Of a stretch of 64,000 nucleotides of DNA, positions 32,781-41,608 are shown piece by piece. The DNA is from Pseudomonas fluorescens (GTDB lineage: Bacteria; Pseudomonadota; Gammaproteobacteria; Pseudomonadales; Pseudomonadaceae): assembly GCF_040448305.1 (NCBI RefSeq), contig NZ_CP148752.1, positions 310,001-374,000 of the forward strand, given 5' to 3'. The notes beneath the pieces were generated by a model that had not been told where the DNA came from, did no database searches, and saw nothing but the letters and a program-made list of their open reading frames with translations. How positions within the stretch are numbered: position 1 is the stretch's first letter; each line of letters opens with the position of its first letter. The position numbers were made by a program, and so were the translations under genes.

Positions 32781-33219
32781 GCACGGCTCCGAAGGTAAAG
32801 ATGACGCGCATTCTACGCCGCAAGCCGGCGTGCGTTCGAAACTATTCCTGCGGGTGATGGGCTCGCTGGCAATTGTCGGGGTGATGGTCGGGATGATGAT
32901 CGGTCGCCTGACCACGCCAGACCCCAGTCAGTTGCAGCAGGTGGAAGTGACGAACGACGGGCTGGTGGTGTGGTTCAACAACGAACCCAAGACCCACGGC
33001 GAGATGGTTGATGGCAGTGTCGCGCTGCTGTTTGGCGCCGAGGGCAAGGCGCAGAAAGGTCAGCTCAAGCTCGGCGGCAAGGACGTGAACTGGCGGGTAC
33101 GTTTGAGCGATGGGGGGTTGTTGCTGACACTGGTGGCGGCCCGGCCCCTGCAGGGCGAGTGGGCCGGTAGCGAGGTCGATGACCGCTGGCGGCTGGAGAT
33201 CCATCTCCGGGAGCAATAA
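32779..33219 (+). CDS. Unknown membrane-anchored protein
   Basis: A 146-aa protein with one N-terminal membrane helix (residues ~24-43, FLRVMGSLAIVGVMVGMMIG), then a soluble domain rich in Gly/Leu/Val with EVTNDGLVVWFNNEP and LSDGGLLLTLVAA, which looks like a small beta-sandwich outside the inner membrane. Not recognised as a named family. The start is uncertain: ATG 32779 overlaps the divergent trmL start codon; GTG 32830 or ATG 32857 are alternatives. An opposite promoter for trmL would then sit inside this gene. Confidence 0.65.
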   Translation: MHGSEGKDDAHSTPQAGVRSKLFLRVMGSLAIVGVMVGMMIGRLTTPDPSQLQQVEVTNDGLVVWFNNEPKTHGEMVDGSVALLFGAEGKAQKGQLKLGGKDVNWRVRLSDGGLLLTLVAARPLQGEWAGSEVDDRWRLEIHLREQ

Positions 33220-33221
33220 AA

Positions 33222-33425
33222 GAGGGAATCCCCGGCCTGCCTGTACCAAGGTTCCCGAAACGGGAGGCTCGTCGCGAATGCGGTGTGAGCCTGGTGTAAA
33301 GAGGGAACCCCTGACCTGCCTGTATCAAGGGCCCCAAAACGGCTGGGCTCGTCGCGGGTGCGGTGTGAGCCGATGTAAAGAGGGGAATCCCCGGCCTGCC
33401 TGTACCAAGGTCCCCGAAACCGGGT
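33222..33425 (+). repeat. 79-bp tandem repeat, 2.6 copies
   Basis: Units 33222-33300, 33301-33379 and a partial 33380-33425 share GAGGGAA-CCC, CCTGCCTGTA-CAAGG, CTCGTCGCG and GCGGTGTGAGCC. The unit is not REP and not an obvious gene; a frame at 33179-33436 reads through it but has repeat-imposed composition. It directly follows the unknown membrane protein and may be a minisatellite or an uncharacterised dispersed repeat. Confidence 0.85.
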
Positions 33426-33510
33426 GGGTGAACTGATTCACTTGAAAGGGTTATTGCAGGGGGCGTGCCAGTTTTCACAAAGAGAAACAAAAAGCCGGTT
33501 TGAAGCGCTG

Positions 33511-33546
33511 AAAGCCCCGAAATTCGGGGCTTTCGTGTTTTTTCGA
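33511..33546 (+). terminator. Intrinsic terminator
   Basis: AAAGCCCCG and CGGGGCTTT form a stem with a short A/T loop, followed by GTGTTTTTT. It would end the + strand transcript from the unknown membrane protein. Confidence 0.6.
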
Positions 33547-33645
33547 AAGGTATTCGATTGCGAAAGCAGGCAGGGTTTCGAAGCTGTTTTTGTGCGCGAT
33601 TGCGGTTCACGGTGCATTCAGTCGGTGCATTGATGGCTCTAAAAG

Positions 33646-33739
33646 CATCGCGAGCAGGCTCGTTCCCACAGGGTTCGATGGTGTCTACACGATAGTGAAA
33701 ACACCGAAAATCCACTGTGGGAGCGAGCCTGCTCGCGAT
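33646..33739. repeat. REP doublet 4
   Basis: CATCGCGAGCAGGCTCGTTC and the inverted CTGTGGGAGCGAGCCTGCTC unit, ~40 nt apart, next to the ntrC stop. Confidence 0.9.
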
Positions 33740-33773
33740 TGGATGTAACTGACAGCGAAGTACTAAAGGCTGT

Positions 33774-35210
33774 TTAACCCTCATCCCCCTCATCATCATC
33801 CCCGCCATCAACCTTCATCCCCAATTCCTTGATCTTGCGGGTCAGGGTGTTGCGGCCCCAACCCAGCAATACGGCGGCATCGCGGCGGCGACCGGCGGTG
33901 TGTTTGAGGGCGGTCTCGATCATGATCCGCTCGAAGGCCGGCACGGCGCTGTCGAGCAGGCTCGACTGACCACGGGCCAGGGCCTGGTCAGCCCACTGGC
34001 GCAGGGCCTGTTCCCAGTTGGTCACGGGTGCCGAGTCCTGCGGCAGGCTCAGCAGCTCCGGCGGCAGGTCGCCGATGTGAACTTCGCGACCCGAAGCCAT
34101 CACCGTGATCCAGCGGCAGGTGTTCTCCAGCTGACGCACGTTGCCGGGCCACGGCAAGTTCTTCAGGTATTCCTCGGTTTCGCTTTTCAGCAGTTTCGGC
34201 TCGACCGCCAGCTCCTGGGCGGCGCGGCCGAGGAAGTGCTTGGCCAGGGTCGGGATATCTTCGCGGCGATCGGACAGGCGCGGGATATGGATGCGGATCA
34301 CGTTGAGGCGATGGAACAAGTCCTCACGGAATTTCCCGGCATGCACCAGCGTTTCCAGATTCTGGTGAGTCGCGGCGATGATGCGCACATCGACCTTCAC
34401 CGGCACATGGCCGCCGACGCGGTAGAACTCGCCATCGGCCAGTACCCGCAGCAAGCGGGTCTGGGTGTCGGCTGGCATGTCACCGATTTCATCGAGGAAC
34501 AGTGTCCCGCCATCCGCCTGTTCGAAGCGCCCGCGTCGCAGGTTGGCCGCGCCGGTAAATGCGCCTTTTTCATGGCCGAACAGTTCGGATTCCATCAGGT
34601 CTTTGGGGATCGCCGCCATGTTCAACGCAATAAACGGCGAAGCGGCGCGCGGGCTGTGGCGATGCAGCGCGTGGGCCACCAGTTCTTTACCGGTACCCGA
34701 TTCACCATTGATCAGCACGGTGATGTTGGAGTGGCTCAAGCGTCCGATGGCGCGAAACACTTCCTGCATCGCCGGCGCTTCGCCGATGATTTCCGGGGTG
34801 CGGGTCAGGGTCGGGGCAACTTCCAGGCCTTGTTGTTCCTGGGCGTGCTGGTTGGCGCGCTTGACCAGGGAAACCGCTTCGTCGACATCGAACGGCTTGG
34901 GCAGGTACTCGAAGGCGCCGCCCTGATAGGACGCGACAGCGCTGTCCAGATCGGAATGAGCGGTCATGATGATCACTGGCAGCCGTGGGTGCTGTTCGCG
35001 AATCCGCGCCAGAAGCTCCAGGCCGCTGGCGCCGGGCATGCGGATGTCGGAAATGATCACGTCCGGCTGCTGGCGCGCCAGACGGCTCATCACGCCATCG
35101 GCGCTGTCGAAGCTTTGCGTGGTCATGCCTTCCTGTTGCAAGGCTTTTTCCAGGACCCAACGGATAGAACGGTCGTCATCGACGATCCACACGGTTTCAC
35201 TACGGCTCAT
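33774..35210 (-). CDS. ntrC: Nitrogen regulator NtrC (sigma-54 activator)
   Basis: A 478-aa response regulator: receiver domain (phosphoacceptor D55 in DVIISDIRMPG), AAA+ sigma-54 interaction domain (Walker A GESGTGKE, GAFTGA loop in HEKGAFTGAAN) and a C-terminal Fis-type HTH (AVLLGWGRNTLTRKIKEL). It activates glnA and other nitrogen genes when phosphorylated by NtrB. ATG overlaps the ntrB stop (ATGA). An acidic tail (DDDEGDEG) ends the protein. Confidence 0.97.
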   Translation of the reverse strand: MSRSETVWIVDDDRSIRWVLEKALQQEGMTTQSFDSADGVMSRLARQQPDVIISDIRMPGASGLELLARIREQHPRLPVIIMTAHSDLDSAVASYQGGAFEYLPKPFDVDEAVSLVKRANQHAQEQQGLEVAPTLTRTPEIIGEAPAMQEVFRAIGRLSHSNITVLINGESGTGKELVAHALHRHSPRAASPFIALNMAAIPKDLMESELFGHEKGAFTGAANLRRGRFEQADGGTLFLDEIGDMPADTQTRLLRVLADGEFYRVGGHVPVKVDVRIIAATHQNLETLVHAGKFREDLFHRLNVIRIHIPRLSDRREDIPTLAKHFLGRAAQELAVEPKLLKSETEEYLKNLPWPGNVRQLENTCRWITVMASGREVHIGDLPPELLSLPQDSAPVTNWEQALRQWADQALARGQSSLLDSAVPAFERIMIETALKHTAGRRRDAAVLLGWGRNTLTRKIKELGMKVDGGDDDEGDEG

Positions 35211-36292
35211 GTCGATGTGGCTCCTTGTTCCAGTGGCAGAAAGATCGAGAAGGTGGTGTGGCCGGGGTGGCTGTCACATTCGATCAGGCCCTGGTGCTGG
35301 CTGATGATGTTCTGGGTAATGGCCAGGCCCAGCCCGGTACCGTCCGGACGACCGCTGACCATGGGGAAGAATATGGTTTCCTGAAGTTCTGCAGGGATGC
35401 CCGGACCGTTGTCGATGATCTCGATCTTGGTCACCAGGCGATGGCGCACGTGGCCGATGGTGAACTGGCGCATGGCGCGGGTGCGCAGGCTGATGCGGCC
35501 CAGGCGCAGTTCGTTCTGGCTGCTGATGGCCTGCATGGCGTTGCGCACGATGTTCAGGACAGCCTGAATCATTTGTTCGCGATCGATCAGGACGTCGGGG
35601 ATGCTTGGATCGTAGTCGCGCACCAAGGTGATGCAGCCCTGGCTTTCGGCCTCCACCAGATGGCAGACACGCTCAAGCACTTCGTGGACATTGCACATGG
35701 CCAGCGACGGCAGCTTGTTGGAGCCGAGCATGCGATCGACCAGATTACGCAGGCGGTCGGCTTCTTCGATGATGACGTTGGTGTAGTCGCGCAGGCTTTC
35801 TTCCGGCAGCTCCCGGGCGAGCAATTGTGCCGCTCCGCGAATCCCGCCCAAGGGGTTCTTGATTTCATGGGCAAGGCCGCGCACCAGCATCTTGCTGGTT
35901 TCCTGTTTCGACAGCTGTGCTTCTTCCTTGGTGATCCGCAGCAGGCGGTCACGGGGGTGGACCTCGAGCAGCAGCATTGTGTCGCCATTGCTCAGAATCG
36001 GCGTTACCGCGTAGTCGACGGTCAGGGTCTGGCCGGTGAGGGCGGTGAGCATGGCCTCGCGCTTGGTGAACGGATGCGCCTGTTCGACGGCCTGGCGCAA
36101 CGAGTTCAGCGCCTCGGTCGATTCGGTAAACAACTCACTGATGAATTGCCCATGGCTGCGCTGGCCGCTGATGGCCAGCAGCATCTCCGCCGCCGGGTTC
36201 ATGTACTCGAGGCGCAGTTCGGCGTCGAGCAGGATGGTGGCAGTGGTGAGGTTGTCGAGTAGCAAACGGTGGAGTGCGTCGCTAATGGTCAT
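35207..36292 (-). CDS. ntrB: Nitrogen sensor kinase NtrB
   Basis: A 361-aa cytoplasmic histidine kinase/phosphatase: PAS domain (10-110), phosphoacceptor H142 in GLAHEIKNPLGG and a HATPase domain with N-box NIVRNAMQAI, DNGPGIP and GTGLGLAI. PII proteins control its activity. ATG at 36292 is the family start; the frame to 36508 is not needed. Couples to ntrC by ATGA; an NtrC-like site lies 200 bp upstream. Confidence 0.97.
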   Translation of the reverse strand: MTISDALHRLLLDNLTTATILLDAELRLEYMNPAAEMLLAISGQRSHGQFISELFTESTEALNSLRQAVEQAHPFTKREAMLTALTGQTLTVDYAVTPILSNGDTMLLLEVHPRDRLLRITKEEAQLSKQETSKMLVRGLAHEIKNPLGGIRGAAQLLARELPEESLRDYTNVIIEEADRLRNLVDRMLGSNKLPSLAMCNVHEVLERVCHLVEAESQGCITLVRDYDPSIPDVLIDREQMIQAVLNIVRNAMQAISSQNELRLGRISLRTRAMRQFTIGHVRHRLVTKIEIIDNGPGIPAELQETIFFPMVSGRPDGTGLGLAITQNIISQHQGLIECDSHPGHTTFSIFLPLEQGATST

Positions 36293-36476
36293 CTGGACCT
36301 CTTTTAGGGCAGAGCATGCGCAAAAAAAACGCTGGTACGGGCAAAATGCAAAAACCAAACCAAGGCTCCGAAAAGAAGCGTTCAGCGCCTGAAACAGGCG
36401 TTTGACGCTCGTTTGCGTGGCGTTCTGCCAGCCTCTGCGGGTACTTTCGAACCAAAATGGGTTGGAATGTGAGTAC

Positions 36477-36505
36477 GGTGCAAGCAATTGCACCAATATA
36501 GTGCG
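36477..36505. promoter_or_regulatory. NtrC-box candidate upstream of ntrB
   Basis: TGCACC-AATAT-AGTGCG (36489-36505) fits the NtrC consensus TGCACY-N5-GGTGCA with two mismatches in the right arm; a further half-site GGTGCA lies at 36477-36482. It lies between ntrB and the DUF4124 gene and could autoregulate ntrBC. Confidence 0.45.
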
Positions 36506-36520
36506 CAAAGCTGAGTGAGG

Positions 36521-37141
36521 TTAGAAAAGTCGCAGGAAAGGATTTTTTTCTTCGCCGGGTTTGTCGCTGAGCGGGCATTCCGGCCGCTGGCCGTAGTCTT
36601 CGAGAGTGCAGGGTTTGATCCTGCGCTTCTGGGCGAGAGACGTGCGCTGCATGTGGAAAGGTTGGCTGGCGGTGCGTTCGACGATGCGCCCCTGTTCGTC
36701 GAGGATTTCCACAGACAGGGTATGGCTGCCGCGATCGATGTTGCTCAACGGGAACACCGGGCTCAGGCCGGGTTCGGCGGTGGGCTGGCCGTCGAGCAGC
36801 AGCCGGTAGCGGTGACCGGGTTGCAGGGCGGGTTCGTTGGTGGCGCTGACGATGACTTCGCCGGTATTGCTGCGGATGGTTGCGTCGGGTTCCGGGATCA
36901 GGATGCGCAGCACCTCATAGTGGAACAGCGCTTGTACTTCAGGACTGCTCTGGGCAAGCAGCGGCGCTGCACTGGTGGGGTTGGCCGCTATTCGATTGCT
37001 CGTTGTCAGCGGTACGCGTTTGGCGTTGCCGGGTTTGGGTTGGTCGGTGAAAACCCGATTGCCCTGGGCGTCGACATACATGAAGACCTCTGCCGACACG
37101 GGCAGGGCGATCAGGCAGGCGATCAGTAGCCAGGCCTTCAA
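36521..37141 (-). CDS. DUF4124 domain exported protein
   Basis: A 206-aa exported protein: signal MKAWLLIACLIALPVSA, then the DUF4124 motif (EVFMYVDAQGNRVFTDQPKPG) and an Ig-like domain with LLLDGQPTAEPG and NIDRGSHTLSVEILDEQG. Its start overlaps the stop of the next upstream gene, a paralogue with the same layout. Function unknown; the pair lies between ntrB and glnA in pseudomonads, suggesting no more than conserved linkage. Confidence 0.85.
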   Translation of the reverse strand: MKAWLLIACLIALPVSAEVFMYVDAQGNRVFTDQPKPGNAKRVPLTTSNRIAANPTSAAPLLAQSSPEVQALFHYEVLRILIPEPDATIRSNTGEVIVSATNEPALQPGHRYRLLLDGQPTAEPGLSPVFPLSNIDRGSHTLSVEILDEQGRIVERTASQPFHMQRTSLAQKRRIKPCTLEDYGQRPECPLSDKPGEEKNPFLRLF

Positions 37142-37653
37142 GGCTTGTGCACCCGCTGTACGGTGAATGTCACCGCTGTGCTCTGCTGCACAACGTTTTC
37201 GCCATCGATCACTTGCACGGCGAGGCGGTGTTCGCCGCGATCGATGTTCACCAGTTGCAGGGTCGGCACGTTGCCTGGCTGGCCGTAGGGCTGACCGTCC
37301 AGTAGCAGGCGCAGCAGGTGGGGGTCTTGCAGGCGGGGCTTGATCAGTACGTTTATCGTGAAGGTGCCATTGTTGGCGCGCAACGCTTCTGTGGTGGGCA
37401 GGCCGGTGAGTTCCAGTTTTTCGTAGGCACCGTGGATTGGCTCGGCGTCATTACCTGCCTGAGGTTGTGCGGGAGCGCTGGGCGGTTGGCGTTCGATGCT
37501 GTTGAGCGGCGGCAAATCAACCGCCCGGGCGTCAACACCAGCGGGCGGTTGATTGCTGTAGGCGGTATTACCGGCGGCATCGGTGTATTTGTAGATTTGG
37601 GCCATCACGGGAAAAATGAAGGACAGCAGTAGAAGTAATAACAGTGGTCGCAT
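37138..37653 (-). CDS. DUF4124 domain exported protein (paralogue)
   Basis: A 171-aa exported protein: signal MRPLLLLLLLSFIFPVMA, DUF4124 (QIYKYTDAAGNTAYSNQPPAG), Pro-rich linker, then LLLDGQPYGQPGN and NIDRGEHRLAVQVIDGEN, the same beta domain as its neighbour. ATG 37653 has GGGAG upstream. ATGA overlap with the downstream gene. Tandem duplication seems the source of the pair. Confidence 0.85.
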   Translation of the reverse strand: MRPLLLLLLLSFIFPVMAQIYKYTDAAGNTAYSNQPPAGVDARAVDLPPLNSIERQPPSAPAQPQAGNDAEPIHGAYEKLELTGLPTTEALRANNGTFTINVLIKPRLQDPHLLRLLLDGQPYGQPGNVPTLQLVNIDRGEHRLAVQVIDGENVVQQSTAVTFTVQRVHKP

Positions 37654-37678
37654 TCGGACTCCCTGTGTGAAGCAAAGA

Positions 37679-38104
37679 CTACTCCGCCAATGGAATACCC
37701 TCGCTCCCAGCATAGAACACAACAAGTTCTACCGGTTCATCGCCGGTGACGCCGCGATGAGTGATATTGACCATTTCGGCCAGCGCTTCGCCTTGTTTGA
37801 TGCGCCGGGTCTGGCCGCTGTTCCTGTCTTCGACGGTTAGCTCGCCTGAGAGGATGTAAGCCGCGTTGGGAATCGGATGGGTGTGCCAGGGGAGTTTGCT
37901 ATTGGCAGGGATCGTGAGTTTGAGCACTGTCAGCTCGGGCGCGGCATCCGGGTAGCGAACGTAAGGTGTGCTATCCCACGACTTGCTGCTTTGAAGCAGG
38001 ATTTCCCGTTTGATTTCTGTCGATGGGGGTTTTGTGGTGCAGCCTAGAAGGGCGAGGGCGGTGAGAGCGGCCAGTAGCGTCTTGAGTGGGAAAGTTTTCA
38101 TCAT
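37679..38104 (-). CDS. Cupin-domain lipoprotein
   Basis: A 141-aa lipoprotein: signal with lipobox LALLGC, then a cupin barrel (LPWHTHPIPNAAYILSGELTV and IKQGEALAEMVNITHRG) with His/Glu metal-ligand positions mostly kept. Short cupins like this occur widely; no substrate can be assigned. ATG 38104 or 38101 are both possible. Not coupled to its neighbours; it lies downstream of glnA on the same strand. Confidence 0.7.
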   Translation of the reverse strand: MMKTFPLKTLLAALTALALLGCTTKPPSTEIKREILLQSSKSWDSTPYVRYPDAAPELTVLKLTIPANSKLPWHTHPIPNAAYILSGELTVEDRNSGQTRRIKQGEALAEMVNITHRGVTGDEPVELVVFYAGSEGIPLAE

Positions 38105-38217
38105 TCTATCCATTGATTGCAGGTAGTGCACAGGCTACGAGTCATTCAAGTTGGTTGATGCCGGACGATGCTGTGTGTGCCCGAGGAGATGTCGAGTTTC
38201 ATTGTCGGAAGTTGCCC

Positions 38218-38249
38218 ACAAAAAAGGCCTCCCGAAGGAGGCCTCTTTT
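38218..38249 (-). terminator. Intrinsic terminator of glnA
   Basis: On the minus strand AGGCCTCC-TTCG-GGAGGCCT followed by TTTTTT. A UUCG tetraloop stem with T-run, 30 nt past the glnA stop; the + strand copy also ends in TTTTT. Confidence 0.9.
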
Positions 38250-38279
38250 TGTCACGCCGCGTGTTGCGGCGCTACCGGA

Positions 38280-39686
38280 TCAGCAGCTGTAGTACAGCTC
38301 GTATTCCAGTGGGTGTACGAAGGTACGTACCTTGATTTCTTCTTCGCTTTTCAGGGCGATGTAAGCGTCGATGAAGTCGTCGCTGAAAACGCCGCCTTTG
38401 GTCAGGAACGCACGACCTTTGTCCAGCTCTTCCAGGGCTTCTTTCAGGCTGCCGCAAACTTGTGGGATCTCTTTGGCCTCTTCAGGCGGCAGGTCGTACA
38501 GGTTTTTGTCAGCGGCATCGCCAGGGTGGATCTTGTTCTGGATGCCATCCAGGCCAGCCATCAGCAGTGCGGCGAAGCACAGGTATGGGTTGGCAGCCGG
38601 ATCCGGGAAGCGTGCTTCGATACGGCGGGCTTTCGGGCTCGACACGTAAGGAATACGGATCGAAGCGGAGCGGTTGCGAGCCGAGTAGGCCAGCATTACC
38701 GGAGCTTCGAAGCCTGGAACCAGACGCTTGTAGGAGTTGGTCGCCGGGTTGGTGAAGCCGTTCAGGGCCTTACCGTGCTTGATGATGCCGCCGATGAAGT
38801 ACAGGGCGGTGTCGGACAGGCCGGCATAACCTTCGCCTGCGAAGGTGTTCTTGCCATCTTTCCAGATGGACATGTGAACGTGCATGCCCGAACCGTTGTC
38901 GCCGTACAGTGGCTTCGGCATGAAGGTCGCGGTGCGGCCGTAGGCGTCAGCAACGTTGTGTACAACGTACTTCAGGGTTTGGGTTTCGTCGGCTTTCTTC
39001 ACCAGGGTGTTGAACTTGACGCCGATTTCGTTCTGGCCGGCAGTCGCCACTTCGTGGTGGTGAACTTCGACGGTCAGGCCCATTTCTTCCAGTGCGTTGC
39101 ACATGGAGGTACGGATTTCGTGGTCGTGGTCGAACGGTGGAACCGGGAAGTAGCCGCCTTTGACGCCTGGACGGTGGCCTTTGTTGCCGCCTTCGATGTC
39201 CTGGTCGGACATCCACGAACCTTGTTCAGAGTAGATCTTGAACATGGAACCGGAAATGTCGGACTTGAACTTGACCTGGTCGAAGATGAAGAACTCTGGC
39301 TCTGGACCGGCGTACACGGTGTCACCGATAGCGGTGGCTTTCAGGTGCTCTTCGGCGCGCTTGGCGATCGCACGTGGGTCGCGATCGTAGCCTTGCATGC
39401 TCGAAGGTTCGATGATGTCGCAGACCAGGATCAGGGTCGGTTCTTCGGTGAACGGATCCAGGACAGCGGTGGAGTCGTCCGGCATCAGGATCATGTCGGA
39501 GGCTTCGATGCCTTTCCAGCCAGCGATGGAGGAACCGTCGAACATTTTGCCGACTTCGAAGAAGTCGTCATCCAGCGCATCGCGAGCCGGCATGGTCACG
39601 TGGTGCTGAGTGCCTTTGGTGTCCGTGAAGCGCAGATCAATCCACTTGACGTCATGATCTTTGATGAGTTGAACCGACTTCGACAT
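38280..39686 (-). CDS. glnA: Glutamine synthetase type I
   Basis: A 468-aa GlnA (glutamate + NH3 + ATP to glutamine), a dodecamer. Seen: KMFDGSSIAGW (DGSS), PEPEFFIFD, NGSGMHVHMS (metal site), NRSASIRIP and Y397 in NLYDLPPEE, the residue adenylylated by GlnE. A sigma-54 promoter (39783-39798) lies upstream, so NtrC should activate it when nitrogen is low. Confidence 0.98.
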   Translation of the reverse strand: MSKSVQLIKDHDVKWIDLRFTDTKGTQHHVTMPARDALDDDFFEVGKMFDGSSIAGWKGIEASDMILMPDDSTAVLDPFTEEPTLILVCDIIEPSSMQGYDRDPRAIAKRAEEHLKATAIGDTVYAGPEPEFFIFDQVKFKSDISGSMFKIYSEQGSWMSDQDIEGGNKGHRPGVKGGYFPVPPFDHDHEIRTSMCNALEEMGLTVEVHHHEVATAGQNEIGVKFNTLVKKADETQTLKYVVHNVADAYGRTATFMPKPLYGDNGSGMHVHMSIWKDGKNTFAGEGYAGLSDTALYFIGGIIKHGKALNGFTNPATNSYKRLVPGFEAPVMLAYSARNRSASIRIPYVSSPKARRIEARFPDPAANPYLCFAALLMAGLDGIQNKIHPGDAADKNLYDLPPEEAKEIPQVCGSLKEALEELDKGRAFLTKGGVFSDDFIDAYIALKSEEEIKVRTFVHPLEYELYYSC

Positions 39687-39782
39687 AGTGTCCTCCGGGT
39701 GGCTTCGGGCTAGTAATGGATGCCCTTAAATGTGGGTGATGCCGGCGCGAATACTCTGCCAAGGCAACCTGCCTCACAAGGG

Positions 39783-39798
39783 AGCAAATTGCATGCCA
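39783..39798 (-). promoter_or_regulatory. Sigma-54 promoter of glnA
   Basis: On the minus strand TGGCATG-CAAT-TTGCT fits TGGCACG-N4-TTGCW closely, with the required GG-N10-GC spacing. It lies 97 bp upstream of the start codon, the expected architecture for an NtrC-activated glnA. Confidence 0.85.
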
Positions 39799-39966
39799 GT
39801 GCCCCACCGTGGGTTTTTTGCCCCAATTTCACGCCTGTCAGGCGGAAAAGTACCTTAAAGCGGAAAATACCGCCCTACAATGTGGCGTTCATTTCAATAA
39901 ATGACCTGTTTTGGTGCGCGCAAAACCTTCTGCACATTAACTGGTTAAACCTTGAGCAATTTCCGC

Positions 39967-39972
39967 TATAAT
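39967..39972 (+). promoter_or_regulatory. -10 box of thiI
   Basis: A perfect TATAAT 42 nt before the thiI start; a weak -35 (TTAAAC, 39945-39950, spacer 16). Confidence 0.5.
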
Positions 39973-40014
39973 CCGCGCCCCCCTTTTTCGGCAGGCCATG
40001 CGCGCGCTGTTTCC

Positions 40015-41469
40015 ATGAAATTAATCGTAAAAGTCTTCCCCGAGATCACCATCAAGAGCCGCCCGGTACGGATGCGTTTCATCCGTCAATTGGCCAAGAA
40101 CATCCGTGCCGTGCTCCGCGATCTGGACCCGGCCGTGGTGGTGAACGGCGTGTGGGACAACCTCGAGCTGGAAACCCGCGTCAGCGACCCCAAGGCCTTG
40201 AAGGAGATGGGCGAGCGCCTGAGCTGCATGCCGGGCATCGCGCATTTCCTGCAGATCGATGAGTACCCGCTGGGCGATTTCGACGACATCGTTGAAAAGT
40301 GCAAGCAGCACTACGGTGATGCACTGGCCGGCAAGATCTTCTCGGTGCGTTGCAAGCGTGCCGGCAAGCACCCATTTAGCTCCATCGATATCGAAAAATA
40401 TGTCGGCAGCCAGTTGCGCCGTCAGTGTGGTGCCGCCGGGATCGACCTGAAAAAGCCGGAAATCGAAGTCCGGATCGAAGTTCGCGACCAACGGTTGTTC
40501 GTGATCCACAGCCAGCACAACGGCATCGGCGGATATCCGCTGGGCGCGCTGGAGCAGACCCTGGTGCTGATGTCCGGCGGCTTCGACTCCACCGTGGCGG
40601 CCTACCAGATCATGCGCCGCGGCCTGATGGCGCATTTCTGCTTCTTCAATCTGGGCGGACGTGCCCACGAACTGGGCGTCATGGAAGTCGCGCATTTCAT
40701 CTGGAAGAAGTACGGCAGCTCCCAACGCGTGCTATTTGTCAGTGTGCCGTTCGAAGAAGTGCTGGGCGAAATTCTCGGCAAAGTCGATAACAGTCATATG
40801 GGCGTAGTATTGAAGCGTATGATGTTGCGCGCTTCGTCCCAAATTGCCGACCGACTGCACATCGACGCGCTGGTCACCGGTGAGGCGATCTCCCAGGTGT
40901 CGAGCCAGACGCTGCCGAACCTGTCAGTGATCGATTGCGTGACTGACAAGCTGGTACTGCGCCCGCTGATCGCCAGCCACAAGCAGGACATCATCGACCT
41001 GGCCAACGAAATCGGTACCGCCGATTTCGCCCGGCACATGCCGGAATACTGCGGCGTCATCTCGGTCAATCCGAAGACTGCGGCCAAGCGCTATCGCGTC
41101 GAGCATGAAGAGAAAGAATTCGATATGGCGGTACTCGAGCGTGCGCTCGAAAACGCCAAGCTGGTGCCGATCGATCGCGTGATCGATGAATTGGGCCAGG
41201 ACTTGCAGATTGAAGAAGTCAGCGAAGCGCTGGCCGGTCAGATCGTCATCGACATCCGTCACCCGGATGCCGCTGAAGACGACCCGCTGGAACTCGCTGG
41301 CATCGAGGTACAAACGATGCCGTTTTATGCAGTGAACGCTCGTTTCAAGGAACTGGACCCTACTCGCCAGTACCTGCTGTATTGCGACAAAGGCGTGATG
41401 AGTCGCCTGCATGCCCACCATTTGCTCAGTGAGGGGCATGCCAATGTGCGCGTTTATCGACCGAGCTAA
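40015..41469 (+). CDS. thiI: tRNA 4-thiouridine / thiazole sulphurtransferase ThiI
   Basis: A 484-aa ThiI: N-terminal THUMP domain (residues 55-165), a PP-loop ATPase (LMSGGFDST) that adenylates U8 of tRNA, and a C-terminal rhodanese domain with catalytic C457 (LLYCDKGVMS; C456 in E. coli). It makes s4U8 in tRNA and supplies sulphur for the thiamine thiazole. ATG 40015 has a normal N-terminus (MKLIVKVFPEITIKSRPVR). Confidence 0.96.
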   Translation: MKLIVKVFPEITIKSRPVRMRFIRQLAKNIRAVLRDLDPAVVVNGVWDNLELETRVSDPKALKEMGERLSCMPGIAHFLQIDEYPLGDFDDIVEKCKQHYGDALAGKIFSVRCKRAGKHPFSSIDIEKYVGSQLRRQCGAAGIDLKKPEIEVRIEVRDQRLFVIHSQHNGIGGYPLGALEQTLVLMSGGFDSTVAAYQIMRRGLMAHFCFFNLGGRAHELGVMEVAHFIWKKYGSSQRVLFVSVPFEEVLGEILGKVDNSHMGVVLKRMMLRASSQIADRLHIDALVTGEAISQVSSQTLPNLSVIDCVTDKLVLRPLIASHKQDIIDLANEIGTADFARHMPEYCGVISVNPKTAAKRYRVEHEEKEFDMAVLERALENAKLVPIDRVIDELGQDLQIEEVSEALAGQIVIDIRHPDAAEDDPLELAGIEVQTMPFYAVNARFKELDPTRQYLLYCDKGVMSRLHAHHLLSEGHANVRVYRPS

Positions 41470-41608
41470 GTGCCCGGGGCTGTTTGCCTGTGGCCTGCGT
41501 CACCGGCCCCCCGATGCCACCGTCAAGCTGTAACGGCTTTCACGGACGCTACTGTTAATCGCTGCCAAGACTTGTCAGCACACCGAATCCTCTGATCGAG
41601 ATACACAA

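Larger units (their letters stand above)
33426..33773. other. Gene-free stretch holding a terminator and a REP doublet
   Basis: After the tandem repeats comes a terminator-like hairpin (33511-33546) and REP doublet 4 (33646-33739). No convincing gene is seen; the frame at 33424-33633 lacks a ribosome-binding site. Confidence 0.5.

Noticed and set aside
33222..33425. CRISPR array
   Set aside because: Units are contiguous 79-bp tandem repeats with no unique spacers, and no cas genes are present.
33179..33436. 85-codon frame through the 79-bp tandem repeat
   Set aside because: The protein only mirrors the DNA repeat and overlaps the end of a better gene.
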